Counted from the first letter of the stretch, positions 22,670-31,744 are shown. The stretch: 64,000 nucleotides of DNA from an uncultured Pseudodesulfovibrio sp. (GCF_963662885.1 NZ_OY760064.1:372001-436000), one strand, 5' to 3'. Notes: generated by a model not told the origin, from the sequence alone. Made by a program: numbers and translations.

Positions 22670-24076
22670 ATGAGTAATCTTTTCAGGCACCTGCCTTCAG
22701 TGGATGAAGTCCTTTCAGCCTTGGGCAAAGAGGAGGGAATTGGCGATCTGCCCCGTCCGCTGGTCAAGAATCTGGTTAACGAATTCCTGGACATCTGCCG
22801 CGAGGAGATCCGCTCCGGTGTTTTTTCCAAGCCCGAGGAGTTGTCCGGCACAGCCCTGGCTCCACGGCTGACCGCTTATGTGCGGTCCAAAGCGCGGCCT
22901 CATTTTCGCAGGGTGCTCAACGCCACGGGCGTGGTCGTGCACACCAACCTGGGACGCTCCCTGCTGGCCAAGTCCGCCATCGAGGCCGTGACCGAAGCCT
23001 GCGGGCACTATTCCAACTGCGAGTTCGATCTGGCCACGGGCAAGCGCGGCAGCCGCTACTCCCACGTGGAGAAGATCCTGTGCGACATCACCGGGGCCGA
23101 AGCCGCCCTTGTGGTCAACAACAATGCGGCCGCCGTCTTCATCATGCTCGAAACCCTGGCCAAGGGGCGTGAGGTAATTGTCTCGCGTGGGCAGCTGGTC
23201 GAGATTGGCGGTTCCTTCCGCATCCCGGACGTGATGGCCAAGTCAGGGGCGACCCTGCGCGAGGTCGGAGCCACCAACAGGACACACGTGCACGACTATG
23301 AGAACGCCATCGGCGACGAGACCGGGGCGCTGATGCGCGTGCACACCTCCAATTTTCGCGTAGTCGGATTCACCAAGGAGGTGTCTCTGGCCGAGATGCG
23401 CGTGCTGGGCGACCGCTACAACCTTCCCGTCATCGAAGACTTGGGGTCAGGTTCCCTCTATTCGCTGGAAGGGGAGGGGCTGCTCGGCGAACCCACGGTG
23501 CAGCAGGTGGTGGCACAGGGCGCGGATGTGGTGTCGTTTTCGGGCGACAAGGTCCTGGGCGGTCCCCAGGCGGGCGTCATCGTGGGCCGTAAGGAATATA
23601 TCGACCGCATCAAGAAGAATCCCATCAACAGGGCCGTGCGCATTGACAAAATGACCCTGGCCGCCCTGGAGGCGACCCTGCGCCTGTACCTCGACATGGG
23701 TGAAGCCCGACGCAAAATCCCTACTCTGAACATGATCACCGCGTCGCCCGAGGCGCTGAAGTCCAAGGCGCGGCGGCTGGCTGACGCCGTACGGGAAGCT
23801 TTGGGTGAACGGGCTTCGGTTGGCATGAAAAAAGGCGTTTCCCGCGTGGGCGGTGGAGCCTTCCCCGAATACGACCTGCCCGGCACCATGGTCACCGTTG
23901 CCGTGGATGGTCTGGCCGTGGAAGATCTTCGCGACGCCTTGCTGGACACCGATCCGCCGTTGGTGGCGCGCATCGAGGACGACGAATTTTTGCTGGACTC
24001 CCGAACCCTGGGGTCCTCCGAACTCAAGCTGGCCGCCCACGCCCTGAAGCAGGCCGTGGCCGCCCTGACCGAATAG
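22670..24076 (+). CDS. selA: L-seryl-tRNA(Sec) selenium transferase
   Basis: A 468-residue PLP enzyme that converts seryl-tRNA(Sec) to selenocysteyl-tRNA(Sec) using selenophosphate. The N-terminal tRNA-binding part is followed by NATGVVVHTNLGRSLL and VNNNAAAVFI, and by the PLP lysine in SFSGDKVLGGPQAG (Lys294). Length equals that of E. coli SelA within a few residues. It starts 13 nt after folC. Its partner SelB is 4.8 kb away on the same strand. No tRNA-Sec gene was recognised in the window. Confidence 0.97.
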   Translation: MSNLFRHLPSVDEVLSALGKEEGIGDLPRPLVKNLVNEFLDICREEIRSGVFSKPEELSGTALAPRLTAYVRSKARPHFRRVLNATGVVVHTNLGRSLLAKSAIEAVTEACGHYSNCEFDLATGKRGSRYSHVEKILCDITGAEAALVVNNNAAAVFIMLETLAKGREVIVSRGQLVEIGGSFRIPDVMAKSGATLREVGATNRTHVHDYENAIGDETGALMRVHTSNFRVVGFTKEVSLAEMRVLGDRYNLPVIEDLGSGSLYSLEGEGLLGEPTVQQVVAQGADVVSFSGDKVLGGPQAGVIVGRKEYIDRIKKNPINRAVRIDKMTLAALEATLRLYLDMGEARRKIPTLNMITASPEALKSKARRLADAVREALGERASVGMKKGVSRVGGGAFPEYDLPGTMVTVAVDGLAVEDLRDALLDTDPPLVARIEDDEFLLDSRTLGSSELKLAAHALKQAVAALTE

Positions 24077-24089
24077 GAAGGATACGCAT

Positions 24090-25472
24090 ATGAGCAAGCT
24101 GCAACTGGAATACGAGCCCAAGTCCGCGTGGGAAGCCTACGCCGCCAAGAAGCACGTCAAAGCCATGGATGGACTGGCTGCCGATTACCTGAAATTTTTG
24201 AGCGAATGCAAGACCGAGCGGCTGGTCATGGACTATGTCCGCGCCAAGGTCGAGGCCGCAGGCTTTGTGGACGACCTCAAGGCTCCGCAGGCCTACCGCT
24301 TCAACCGCAACAAGACCTGTTTCCTGGCTCGCAAGGGCAAACGGCCCCTGTCCGAGGGCTTCCGCCTGGTCGGGGCGCACGCCGACTGCCCGCGCCTGGA
24401 CCTCAAGCAGCGCCCGCTCTACGAGGACCTGGACATCTGTCTGGCCAAGACCCACTACTACGGCGGCATCCGCAAGTATCAGTGGCTGACCATCCCTCTG
24501 GCCCTGCACGGCACCGTGGTCAAGAAGTCCGGCGAGACCGTGACCGTGTGCATCGGTGAGGACCCCAAGGATCCGGTCCTGACCATCACCGATCTGCTGC
24601 CGCATCTGGCCTACAAGGAAGTGACCAAGAAGGTGGAGGATGCCTTTGAGGCCGAGAAGCTCAATGTGGTTCTGGGTCAGTCCCCGGTTCCGGAGGGCAA
24701 AGACGAGAAGGACAAGGTCAAGGAGCCGGTCAAGCGCAAGATTCTGGAGATTCTGCACGAGCGTTACGGCATCGAGGAGGCCGACTTCCTCAGCGCCGAG
24801 ATGCAGGCCGTGCCCGCCGGCCCGGCCCGTTATGTCGGTCTGGACGAGTCCATGATCGGCGGTTACGGCCAGGATGACCGGTCCAGCGTGTTCTGCGCGC
24901 TCGAGGCCCTGCTGGCCGAGCCCGAACCGGAATACTGCCAGATAGTGCTTTTCTGGGACAAGGAGGAGATCGGCTCCGAGGGTGCCACGGGCGCCAAATC
25001 CTACTTCTTCGAGTACTGCATGGAGGAGCTGGTGGAGGCCTGGGAGCCGGGCGCGCGCCTTTCCTCGGTGCTGATGAACGGCTCGGCCCTGTCCGCAGAC
25101 GTGTCCGCGGCTATGGACCCGGATCACAAGGATGTCTACGAGCCGCTCAATGCGGCCCGCCTGGGGTACGGCCCGTGCTTCAACAAGTTCACCGGCCATC
25201 GCGGCAAGGTCGGGGCCAACGACGCCCATCCGGATTTCATCGGTTGGTTGCGCTCCATCTTCGACGGCGCGGGCATTCCCTGGCACATGTCCGAACTGGG
25301 CAAGGTGGACGCCGGCGGCGGCGGGACCGTGGCCAAGTTCCTGGCCGTGTACGGCATGGATGTCATTGACGTGGGCGTACCTGTTCTGTCGATGCATTCT
25401 CCCTTCGAACTGTCCGCCAAGGCCGACATCTATGCATGCGTCCTGGCCTTCCGCGAGTTCCTGAAGCGGTAG
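24090..25472 (+). CDS. M18-family aminopeptidase
   Basis: A 460-residue dinuclear zinc aminopeptidase of the M18 (aspartyl aminopeptidase) family, cytosolic and forming large oligomers. Metal and catalytic signatures are VGAHADCPRLDLK (first His), IGGYGQDDRSS (bridging Asp), FWDKEEIGSEG (Glu pair) and PVLSMHSPFELSAKAD (last His). A segment around residues 200-220 (PVPEGKDEKDKVKEPV) is an insertion seen in the bacterial subgroup. AGGAAGG precedes ATG 24090. The preferred substrate is unknown. Confidence 0.92.
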   Translation: MSKLQLEYEPKSAWEAYAAKKHVKAMDGLAADYLKFLSECKTERLVMDYVRAKVEAAGFVDDLKAPQAYRFNRNKTCFLARKGKRPLSEGFRLVGAHADCPRLDLKQRPLYEDLDICLAKTHYYGGIRKYQWLTIPLALHGTVVKKSGETVTVCIGEDPKDPVLTITDLLPHLAYKEVTKKVEDAFEAEKLNVVLGQSPVPEGKDEKDKVKEPVKRKILEILHERYGIEEADFLSAEMQAVPAGPARYVGLDESMIGGYGQDDRSSVFCALEALLAEPEPEYCQIVLFWDKEEIGSEGATGAKSYFFEYCMEELVEAWEPGARLSSVLMNGSALSADVSAAMDPDHKDVYEPLNAARLGYGPCFNKFTGHRGKVGANDAHPDFIGWLRSIFDGAGIPWHMSELGKVDAGGGGTVAKFLAVYGMDVIDVGVPVLSMHSPFELSAKADIYACVLAFREFLKR

Positions 25473-25482
25473 GGGAGGGGCA

Positions 25483-26103
25483 ATGCAGGAGTATTCGTTT
25501 CTCCTGGGCTTCGGTCTGGTCTGGGCGCTGGCAGTGATCCTGCCCGGGCCTAATTTCCTGATTGCGGCCCGCAGCGGGCTGACCGCCACGCGCGGCCGGG
25601 CGTTGCTTACGGCTTTGGGCATAGCCACCGGGTCCGTGACCTGGGCCTTTTCGGCCATGGTCGGGCTGCACGCCCTGTTCCTGGCCTTTGCCTGGCTCTA
25701 CGGCGCGGTCAAGATCCTCGGTGGTCTGTACCTTCTGTACGTCGGCGTAACCGTCATCCGGTCCGCCTTCGCCAAACAGGAACAGGCGATGGAAACGGCT
25801 GATCCGGGCCGGGCTGGAGGCTACCGCATCGGGCTGTTGACCAACCTGTCCAACCCCAAGAGCGCGGCCTTTTTCGGCAGCATGTTCCTGACCCTGCTGC
25901 CGCCGCAGCTCACGCCGTTACAGGCCCTGGCCACTCTGGCCCTGGTCTTTGCCATCTCCCTGTCCTGGTACTCTCTGGTCGCCGTGGGCTTTTCCCTGGG
26001 CTTCATGCACCGGGGCTACCAACGCATTCGAAAGGGACTGTCTGCCTGCATAGGCTCGTTGATGGTCTTTTTCGGCCTGCGCCTGATCTTCGCCGAGAAT
26101 TGA
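25483..26103 (+). CDS. LysE/RhtB-family amino-acid exporter
   Basis: A 206-residue membrane protein with six hydrophobic segments, PGPNFLIAARSGLTATRGRALLTALGIATG near the N-terminus (read in parts) and LLTNLSNPKSAAFFGSMFL in the middle, both LysE/RhtB hallmarks. ATG 25483 has GGGGAGGGG upstream and lies 10 nt after the peptidase gene. The pairing with a peptidase suggests export of excess amino acids, but the substrate is not known. Confidence 0.9.
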   Translation: MQEYSFLLGFGLVWALAVILPGPNFLIAARSGLTATRGRALLTALGIATGSVTWAFSAMVGLHALFLAFAWLYGAVKILGGLYLLYVGVTVIRSAFAKQEQAMETADPGRAGGYRIGLLTNLSNPKSAAFFGSMFLTLLPPQLTPLQALATLALVFAISLSWYSLVAVGFSLGFMHRGYQRIRKGLSACIGSLMVFFGLRLIFAEN

Positions 26104-26108
26104 TCCGA

Positions 26109-26149
26109 AACAAGAGGGCGGCGGGGTGTATCCCCGCCGCCCTCTTGTT
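26109..26149. terminator. bidirectional terminator between the LysE and FecR-protein genes
   Basis: A perfect 18-bp stem (26109-26126 with 26132-26149) with a 5-nt loop sits between convergent genes. T-tracts are short (GTTGCTT plus strand, GTTTCGG minus strand), so it relies on stem strength. Confidence 0.75.
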
Positions 26150-26164
26150 GCTTATATCTGAAGA

Positions 26165-27124
26165 CTATTCCTGGGTCGCATAACCACCCCCTCCGCCCTC
26201 ATCGGCTCCCTGTCCGGCAGTACTATCACCGCCGAGGCCCGCTCCGAGTCTGCCTCCCATGTTGTTGCTTTCGGATTCGGCGGACTGCATGCTTTCCCGC
26301 TGCAGGGAGAGCGAGTGCAGTGCGCTGTAGTTCGGACGCCCCTGGAGACCGCCGAGTTCCGATTTGGTCCGGCTGGCCGCAGCCTTGAGCGCGTCAATGC
26401 GGTTGTTGATTTCTCCGGGGGTGACCGAAGTGAGGGCCGGACGCTCTCCCTGATCGGTCTGGGGAGCGGCTCGGACCACTTCCTTCTGGGTGTCGGGATC
26501 CGTGGGTTCAGGCGGAGAGATGTGGCCATCGGGAGTGACGGTCACCGATAAACCGGGCCGGTCGATGATCTGGGTCTGGCGGTCGCTTGTTACCGAAACC
26601 GTATGGCCGGGGGTCATGGAAAGGACGCCGATTGTTTCCCGCTGGCGGGAGACTCTGGCAAAGATTCCGGTACCCCGTATGCCGATGGTGGCCGTAGGCG
26701 TGGTCAGGGCAAATGCATCCGGATTCTGTTCGACGATCTTGCCGGTGACGAACCTAACCGTACCCACCGAGATGTTGAGCAGCATTTTCGAGGCTGACGG
26801 ATCGTTCGCGTAGACGAACTTGTCGAGCGTGGTCCGGGAGTCGGCTCCCTGTGAGAAAACCGATTGGTCGTTGAATACGATCTCGACGCTGCTTCGTGAG
26901 CCCGTCACAATGATGTCCCCGGCCCGAACCGGTTTTTCCAGGTCGAGCATGCGGTTGTCTTCGCCGGGATGCTCGGCGACGACTTTTCCGGCCATGTAGA
27001 CCACGGTGCCGATGGCGTCTTCCGGAATGTCGTCCGGTGATTGAGCTGCCTGGGCGGCAGGTGCGAAATTGCAGATCAGTGTGAGGATGAACGTCAGGAG
27101 TAGGAGGGAACCGGCTGCGCGCAT
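26165..27124 (-). CDS. secreted FecR-domain protein, copy 1
   Basis: A 319-residue exported protein with a signal peptide (about 1-26, ending AQAAQ). A FecR domain (about 36-160) contains VYMAGKVVAE, DIIVTGSRSSVEIVFND, FSQGADSRTTLDKF and TPTATIGIRGTGIFARV. Classical FecR is a membrane-spanning anti-sigma factor; here there is no membrane anchor and no sigma gene, so a structural or secretion-associated role is likelier. The C-terminal 100 residues have the motif SELGGLQGRPNYSALHSLSL shared with copy 2 and a Gly-rich tail. It is the last gene of the three-gene FecR/Sel1/FecR unit. Confidence 0.85.
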   Translation of the reverse strand: MRAAGSLLLLTFILTLICNFAPAAQAAQSPDDIPEDAIGTVVYMAGKVVAEHPGEDNRMLDLEKPVRAGDIIVTGSRSSVEIVFNDQSVFSQGADSRTTLDKFVYANDPSASKMLLNISVGTVRFVTGKIVEQNPDAFALTTPTATIGIRGTGIFARVSRQRETIGVLSMTPGHTVSVTSDRQTQIIDRPGLSVTVTPDGHISPPEPTDPDTQKEVVRAAPQTDQGERPALTSVTPGEINNRIDALKAAASRTKSELGGLQGRPNYSALHSLSLQRESMQSAESESNNMGGRLGAGLGGDSTAGQGADEGGGGGYATQE

Positions 27125-27177
27125 GGGGGAAACATCTCCGATATGTTGAGGTGGAATTTGTTCAGTATCATGGGGTG

Positions 27178-27717
27178 TTATTCGTACAGACCGGCGAGCC
27201 CGTCACGAGTCAGCAATTCGTCCTTGACCGGAAAGCCTGCGTCCCTGGCTTCCAGCATCCAGTATAATCCCTTGTCGACATCCTTTTGTACCCCGAGACC
27301 GGCGGCATAGAGGTTGGCGAGGTAGTACATGGCCGTATCATTGCCGTTCTCCGCGGCGGTCTTGATCAGTCCCGCAGCCTTGTTCACGTCGCGCGGCACG
27401 CCGTCGCCGTACAGGTTGAACAGGCCGAGCATGAGGCGGGCGTCGTCCTGTCCCAGGGCTGCTGCTTTTTCAAGCAGTTCCGCGGCCTTGCATTGGTCCT
27501 GCTCAACGCCCTGGCCCTCGGCGTACATGACGGCAAGGTGGTACATGGCCTGGGGGTTGCCGCTGGCTACGGCTTCTTCGTACTTGGCCTTGGCAGTGGC
27601 ATAGTCCTTTTCAAGGTATGCGCTGGTGCCTTGCCGTTCGTACATGGTGCCCATCACGCAACCGGTCAGTAGGAGCAACAGGAGGGGGAGGATTGCGAAT
27701 TTCAGAATGGAGTTCAT
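27178..27717 (-). CDS. Sel1-repeat lipoprotein
   Basis: A 179-residue lipoprotein: hydrophobic start and lipobox LLTGC (Cys at about 20). At least three Sel1-like repeats follow (AMYHLAVMYAEGQGVEQD, ARLMLGLFNLYGDGVPRD, AMYYLANLYAAGLGVQKD), forming a short alpha solenoid for protein contacts. AAGGAA precedes ATG 27717. It lies between two FecR-domain genes with gaps of 47 and 53 nt, so the three are probably co-transcribed and the lipoprotein may contact one or both FecR proteins in the periplasm. Confidence 0.85.
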   Translation of the reverse strand: MNSILKFAILPLLLLLLTGCVMGTMYERQGTSAYLEKDYATAKAKYEEAVASGNPQAMYHLAVMYAEGQGVEQDQCKAAELLEKAAALGQDDARLMLGLFNLYGDGVPRDVNKAAGLIKTAAENGNDTAMYYLANLYAAGLGVQKDVDKGLYWMLEARDAGFPVKDELLTRDGLAGLYE

Positions 27718-27764
27718 GTCGGTGTTCCTTTTGGGTGTCGCTTTGGTCGGGGAGGGTTGGGGGG

Positions 27765-28694
27765 TTAGGGATGTCCTGTAGCGCCGCCGCCATTACCGCC
27801 GTCCGCGTCGCCGCCGTCGCTGCCAAGCCCAGCGCTGACGGAACTGTCTCGGCCGCTTTCCGCCCTGTCGTGGGCACGGTTCTGGAGCGAGATGTTGTGG
27901 AGAGCGCCATAGTCGGGCTTGTCCTCAAGGCCGCCAAGTCCACTCTTGGTCTTGTCGATGGCCAGGGAAAAGGCTTCAAGGCGGTTTTCCAGGTTGGAGT
28001 GGCCCGGCGCACCTGTCTCGCCCTGGGTGGACTGAGGTGCGGCTTTCATCACCCTGGCGCGGGTGGAGGGGGCCGTGGGAGCGGGGTCGGTCAGACGTCC
28101 GTCGACGGATGTGACCGAATAGCCGGCACGGGTGATGGTCCGGGACATCTCGCCCGCGGTTACATCCACCTGATGGCCGGGAGTCATGGAGAGTACGCCG
28201 ATCTCTTCGCCATCGGGGGTGATTTCGGCAAAAACCTCTGTACCCCGGATGCCGATGGTGGTTGTCGGGGTCTCGATGGCGAAGGCTTCGGGGTTGGTTT
28301 TGACGATTTCGCCCGTCACGTAGCGAAAGGTTCCCGCGCCCAGTTTGAGGAGCATCTTCGAAGCGGACGGGTCGGCCGTGTAGAGGTAGTCGTCAAGCAC
28401 GGTGCGGGAATCGGCGCCCTGGGAAAACACCGAGCGGTCTCTGAACAGGATCTCGACGTTGCTTCGTGCCCCTGTGACAATGACGTCTTTAGAAAACACA
28501 GGCTCGTTCAGCTTGAGTTTCCGTACGACTTTGTCCGCACCGTGTGCGGTGACGGTTCCGTTCAGGGAGATTGTTTCGCCGATGGCGACAGGCACAGGTA
28601 GAACTTTCTCGGCAGCCAGGACGGCCGCCGGGATGAACATGAGGAGGGTTGCCGACAGCAAGAAACATCGTAGCGCCATACGATTTTTGCTCAT
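27765..28694 (-). CDS. secreted FecR-domain protein, copy 2
   Basis: A 309-residue paralog of copy 1: signal peptide (about 1-27), FecR domain with DVIVTGARSNVEILFRDRS, FSQGADSRTVLDDYLY and TPTTTIGIRGTEVFAEI, then TKSGLGGLEDKPDYGALHNI and a Gly-rich tail. The conserved C-terminal motif, not only the FecR domain, is shared with copy 1, so they arose by duplication. First gene of the minus-strand unit; a possible promoter lies at 28732-28760. Confidence 0.85.
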   Translation of the reverse strand: MSKNRMALRCFLLSATLLMFIPAAVLAAEKVLPVPVAIGETISLNGTVTAHGADKVVRKLKLNEPVFSKDVIVTGARSNVEILFRDRSVFSQGADSRTVLDDYLYTADPSASKMLLKLGAGTFRYVTGEIVKTNPEAFAIETPTTTIGIRGTEVFAEITPDGEEIGVLSMTPGHQVDVTAGEMSRTITRAGYSVTSVDGRLTDPAPTAPSTRARVMKAAPQSTQGETGAPGHSNLENRLEAFSLAIDKTKSGLGGLEDKPDYGALHNISLQNRAHDRAESGRDSSVSAGLGSDGGDADGGNGGGATGHP

Positions 28695-28731
28695 GGAAGT
28701 GGCTCACTCTGATAATACTGTTCGTTTGCTC

Positions 28732-28760
28732 ATTCTTAACACATGTACAGTATAGGTCAA
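28732..28760 (-). promoter_or_regulatory. possible promoter of the FecR/Sel1/FecR unit
   Basis: Minus-strand TTGACC (complement of 28755-28760) is followed after 16 nt by TAAGAAT (complement of 28732-28738), about 40 nt upstream of ATG 28694. The -10 is imperfect. Confidence 0.4.
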
Positions 28761-28904
28761 TATAATTAATATGCTTTCTCCCCGGAGTCCGATCGGGTCG
28801 GACACGAAAACTGCTTCGAAGCCTTGTTACGCGGTCTGTTTTTCCCTACCATAGGTACCTGGCATCGTCCCAATCTCAAACAGTACGTAGCGGAGACACG
28901 CATT

Positions 28905-30812
28905 ATGCCCGTCATCATGGGAACCGCCGGCCACATCGACCACGGCAAGACCACGCTCATCAAGGCCCTCACCGGTATCGACTGCGATCGGCTGTCCGAG
29001 GAAAAAAAGCGCGGCATCACCATCGAACTGGGGTTCGCCTTTCTGGACCTCGGCGAGGACAACCGCCTCGGTATCGTGGATGTCCCAGGCCATGAAAAAT
29101 TTGTCAAAAACATGGTCGCGGGCGCCGCGGGCGTGGACTTCGTCGTTCTGGTCATCGCGGCCGACGAGGGCATCATGCCCCAGACCCGAGAGCATCTGGA
29201 AATCTGTCAGTTACTCGGCGTGACAGAAGGTTTGGTGGTCCTGACAAAGACCGATATGGTCGATGCGGATTGGCTGGAGATGGTCGAGGAAGAGGTGGGA
29301 ACCTATCTGGAGCCGACCTTCCTCGGCGGCGCGCCCATCCTGCCCGTATCCGCCCACACCGGCAAAGGGCTGGAAGAACTCAAGGCGGCGCTGCGCAAGC
29401 TGGTGGCCGAGTTCAAGCCCAAACGGCGCTCGGATCTTTTTCGCCTGCCTGTGGACCGTGTTTTTACCATGAAGGGCCACGGCACAGTGGTCACAGGGAC
29501 CATGATTTCAGGTTCCGTTTCCGTTGGCGAAGACGTGACCCTGTATCCCGGCACAACCACGTCCAAGGTGCGTGGCCTGCAATCACACGGCAATACCGTG
29601 GAAACGGCACAGGCCGGAAGGCGTACTGCCGTGAACCTGGCAGGGCTGGAAGTGGACGATGTCCGGCGGGGCGATATCCTGGCCCGGCCCGGGTCCCTGT
29701 TTCCGTCCGAGCTCTGGGACATCGAATTGACCGTGCTCGAATCCTCGCGTTTGCCGCTCAAGCATCGAAAGGAAATCCATTTCCACCACGGCGCGAGAGA
29801 AGTTTTGGCGCGCATCTATCTGCTCGACCGCGATGAACTCGCTCCCGGTGAGACCGCCGTATGTCAGGCCCGCTTCACCGAACCCATGGCCGGGGTCTGG
29901 GGCGACCGTATCGTCTTGCGCTCCTTTTCGCCTCTGCGCGCCTTTGCGGGGGGACGGCTCATCGGCCCCTCCGGGCATCGCATAAAGCGTTTCTCCGAGG
30001 ACGTGGAGCTGCTCGAACGGCTGGCCTCGGATCAGGCCGAGGAAGTGGCCGCCGCCCAGTTGGAGTTAGCCGGTCCCAAGGGGGTTGATTTCGCCGAACT
30101 GCTGACCATGACCAACCTTGAGACCAAGGGACTGGAAAAGACCCTGGGCGTGCTCGGCGGGCAGCAGCGGGCCGTGCTCTTCGACAAGGAGACCCGTCGC
30201 TATGCGGGCGGGGCCTTGGCCGATCGCCTCTCCTCCGAACTCCTCGAATTCCTGGCGGCGTATCATCAAAGGGAATCCATGAAACCGGGCGTGCAGCGCG
30301 GAGAACTGGCCTCGTCCTGGGGACGGGATCTGCCGCCCAAGCTCATGCACTTTCTGTTGGAACGCCTACTCAAGAAGGGCGATATCGTGGCCGAGCAGGA
30401 GGTCGTCCGGCTCAAGGACCACAAGGTCTCCCTGGCCTCGGATCAGGCAAAGGTCCGCGAGACCATCCTGTCCGCCTATACCGAGGGCGGGGCCATGCCT
30501 CCCAACCTCAAGGATGTGCTCGATCCCCTTGGCATGGACGCCAAGCAGGCCGGTCCCGTGCTGAGGCTGTTGCAGGACCAGGGAGAGCTGACGCGCATCA
30601 AGGACGACATGTACTATCACACCCCGGCCCTCACCGGGATACGTGACGCGATTGTCGGTTTCTTCGCGGATCACGACGAGATGTCGGCCCCGGACTTCAA
30701 GGAGCTGACCGGACTGTCGCGCAAGTATCTCATTCCGGTGCTCGAGTATTTCGACAAGGAAAAACTGACAGTGCGCGTAGGAGACGTCCGTCGTCTGCGC
30801 AAACGGTCTTGA
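28905..30812 (+). CDS. selB: selenocysteine-specific elongation factor SelB
   Basis: A 635-residue translation GTPase that delivers selenocysteyl-tRNA to UGA codons marked by a SECIS hairpin. G-domain motifs GHIDHGKTT (9-17), DVPGHEKFVKNM and LTKTD are present, then EF-Tu-like beta barrels and a C-terminal part built of winged-helix domains that bind the SECIS. Length matches E. coli SelB (614). ATG 28905 with CGGAGA upstream matches the family start; the longer frame from 28824 is not used. selA lies 4.8 kb upstream on the same strand. The next gene starts 31 nt after its stop. Confidence 0.96.
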   Translation: MPVIMGTAGHIDHGKTTLIKALTGIDCDRLSEEKKRGITIELGFAFLDLGEDNRLGIVDVPGHEKFVKNMVAGAAGVDFVVLVIAADEGIMPQTREHLEICQLLGVTEGLVVLTKTDMVDADWLEMVEEEVGTYLEPTFLGGAPILPVSAHTGKGLEELKAALRKLVAEFKPKRRSDLFRLPVDRVFTMKGHGTVVTGTMISGSVSVGEDVTLYPGTTTSKVRGLQSHGNTVETAQAGRRTAVNLAGLEVDDVRRGDILARPGSLFPSELWDIELTVLESSRLPLKHRKEIHFHHGAREVLARIYLLDRDELAPGETAVCQARFTEPMAGVWGDRIVLRSFSPLRAFAGGRLIGPSGHRIKRFSEDVELLERLASDQAEEVAAAQLELAGPKGVDFAELLTMTNLETKGLEKTLGVLGGQQRAVLFDKETRRYAGGALADRLSSELLEFLAAYHQRESMKPGVQRGELASSWGRDLPPKLMHFLLERLLKKGDIVAEQEVVRLKDHKVSLASDQAKVRETILSAYTEGGAMPPNLKDVLDPLGMDAKQAGPVLRLLQDQGELTRIKDDMYYHTPALTGIRDAIVGFFADHDEMSAPDFKELTGLSRKYLIPVLEYFDKEKLTVRVGDVRRLRKRS

Positions 30813-30843
30813 CAGGGTAGGACGCACCCTTTAGGCCAAGGCT

Positions 30844-31593
30844 ATGGCAATTCGAGCAACGCACATCGCGGTCGTTTTGGTGCTTCTGGCCCTGTTGGCC
30901 GGATGCGCTGCGACCGCTTCCAAGGGGGGTACCACGGATAGTGGAACCGCCCAGGCACTGGTGGATGAAGCCACCGGCATGGTTGAAAAATCCCTGGAAA
31001 AGGACAAGGACGGGCGTGTCCACCGGCTGATCAGCGAGGCTAAAGGCATCATGATCATTCCGGCCATCGGCGATGTCAGTTTCTTCTTTTCCATAGGCCA
31101 CGGCAACGCTTTGATTGTCGCGCGTACGGACAAGGGATGGACCGGTCCGGTCTTCATGTCCAAGTCTTCCGTGGGCTGGGGGTTGCAGGCTGGCGTGTCC
31201 AAGGAATCCGGCCTGCTTCTGATCATGGACGAGGACGACGTCCGCTATATTCTGGAAAAGGGAGCCGTGCTGAGTGGCAAGGCCCGGGCCGTTGCGCTGA
31301 ACGCCGAGTTGGATGCAGACCAGACTCCCGAGTTTCAGGAATCCGGCAATATCTATTTCGTGGGTGAACGGACCGGTCTGTATGCGGGCGTGGCCCTGAG
31401 CACTGGCGGATTCTCCAATCGCACCCGTCTGAATCAGGCCTTTTCCGGCGTGGAGGGTGGTTCGCCCGAAACCATACTTTTCGACAAGAAACTCCGGCCC
31501 CATGGCGCGGAACGGCTGTTGGAGCTTCTGGACAGGGCCGGTTCCGAACCCCGGAAAAACGAAAAGGACGGAACCGAAGTTCCGTCCAATTGA
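30844..31593 (+). CDS. SYLF-domain (YSC84-like) lipoprotein
   Basis: A 249-residue protein with lipobox LLAGC (Cys about 21) and a SYLF domain over most of the rest: EAKGIMIIPAIGDVSFFFSIG, SSVGWGLQAGVSKESGLLLI and DIYFVGERTGLYAGVAL-type segments. SYLF proteins bind phosphoinositides in eukaryotes; bacterial ones are outer-membrane or periplasmic lipoproteins of unclear role. It follows selB by 31 nt. Its last codons coincide with the terminator of the convergent tRNA-His gene at 31566-31587. Confidence 0.87.
   Translation: MAIRATHIAVVLVLLALLAGCAATASKGGTTDSGTAQALVDEATGMVEKSLEKDKDGRVHRLISEAKGIMIIPAIGDVSFFFSIGHGNALIVARTDKGWTGPVFMSKSSVGWGLQAGVSKESGLLLIMDEDDVRYILEKGAVLSGKARAVALNAELDADQTPEFQESGNIYFVGERTGLYAGVALSTGGFSNRTRLNQAFSGVEGGSPETILFDKKLRPHGAERLLELLDRAGSEPRKNEKDGTEVPSN
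31562..31587 (-). terminator. tRNA-His terminator lying inside the end of the SYLF gene
   Basis: A 9-bp stem (31566-31574 with 31579-31587) closed on the minus strand by a TTCG tetraloop is followed by TTTTC. It lies 13 nt beyond the tRNA 3' end and overlaps the codons for the last residues of the SYLF protein. Confidence 0.8.
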
Positions 31594-31600
31594 GTCAAAC

Positions 31601-31677
31601 TGGGGTGAGTGATGGGACTTGAACCCACGGCCACCTGGGCCACAACCAGGTGCTCTACCAACTGAGCTACACCCACC
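31601..31677 (-). tRNA. tRNA-His(GTG)
   Basis: A 77-nt tRNA. The extra 5' G (position -1) pairs with the discriminator C, as in all tRNA-His. The acceptor is GTGGGTG/CACTCAC, the anticodon stem CCTGG/CCAGG encloses TTGTGGC (anticodon GTG), and CCA is encoded. Confidence 0.97.
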
Positions 31678-31690
31678 GTGTGAGGGGCAG

Positions 31691-31719
31691 TTTTTAACCA
31701 AGCTTTTTCTCCCGGTCAA
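31691..31719 (-). promoter_or_regulatory. promoter of tRNA-His
   Basis: Minus-strand TTGACC (complement of 31714-31719), a 17-nt spacer and TAAAAA (complement of 31691-31696) end 14 nt before the tRNA. This is a near-consensus housekeeping promoter. Confidence 0.7.
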
Positions 31720-31744
31720 GCAAAAGAATCAAAAAAGGATACAC

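Noticed and set aside
24024..25658. 544-codon minus-strand frame opposite the M18 peptidase
   Set aside because: Shadow of the peptidase gene; no recognisable domain.
26165..28694. FecR proteins as iron-dicitrate anti-sigma factors
   Set aside because: No ECF sigma gene, no TonB receptor and no membrane anchor are present; the domain name alone does not support that role.
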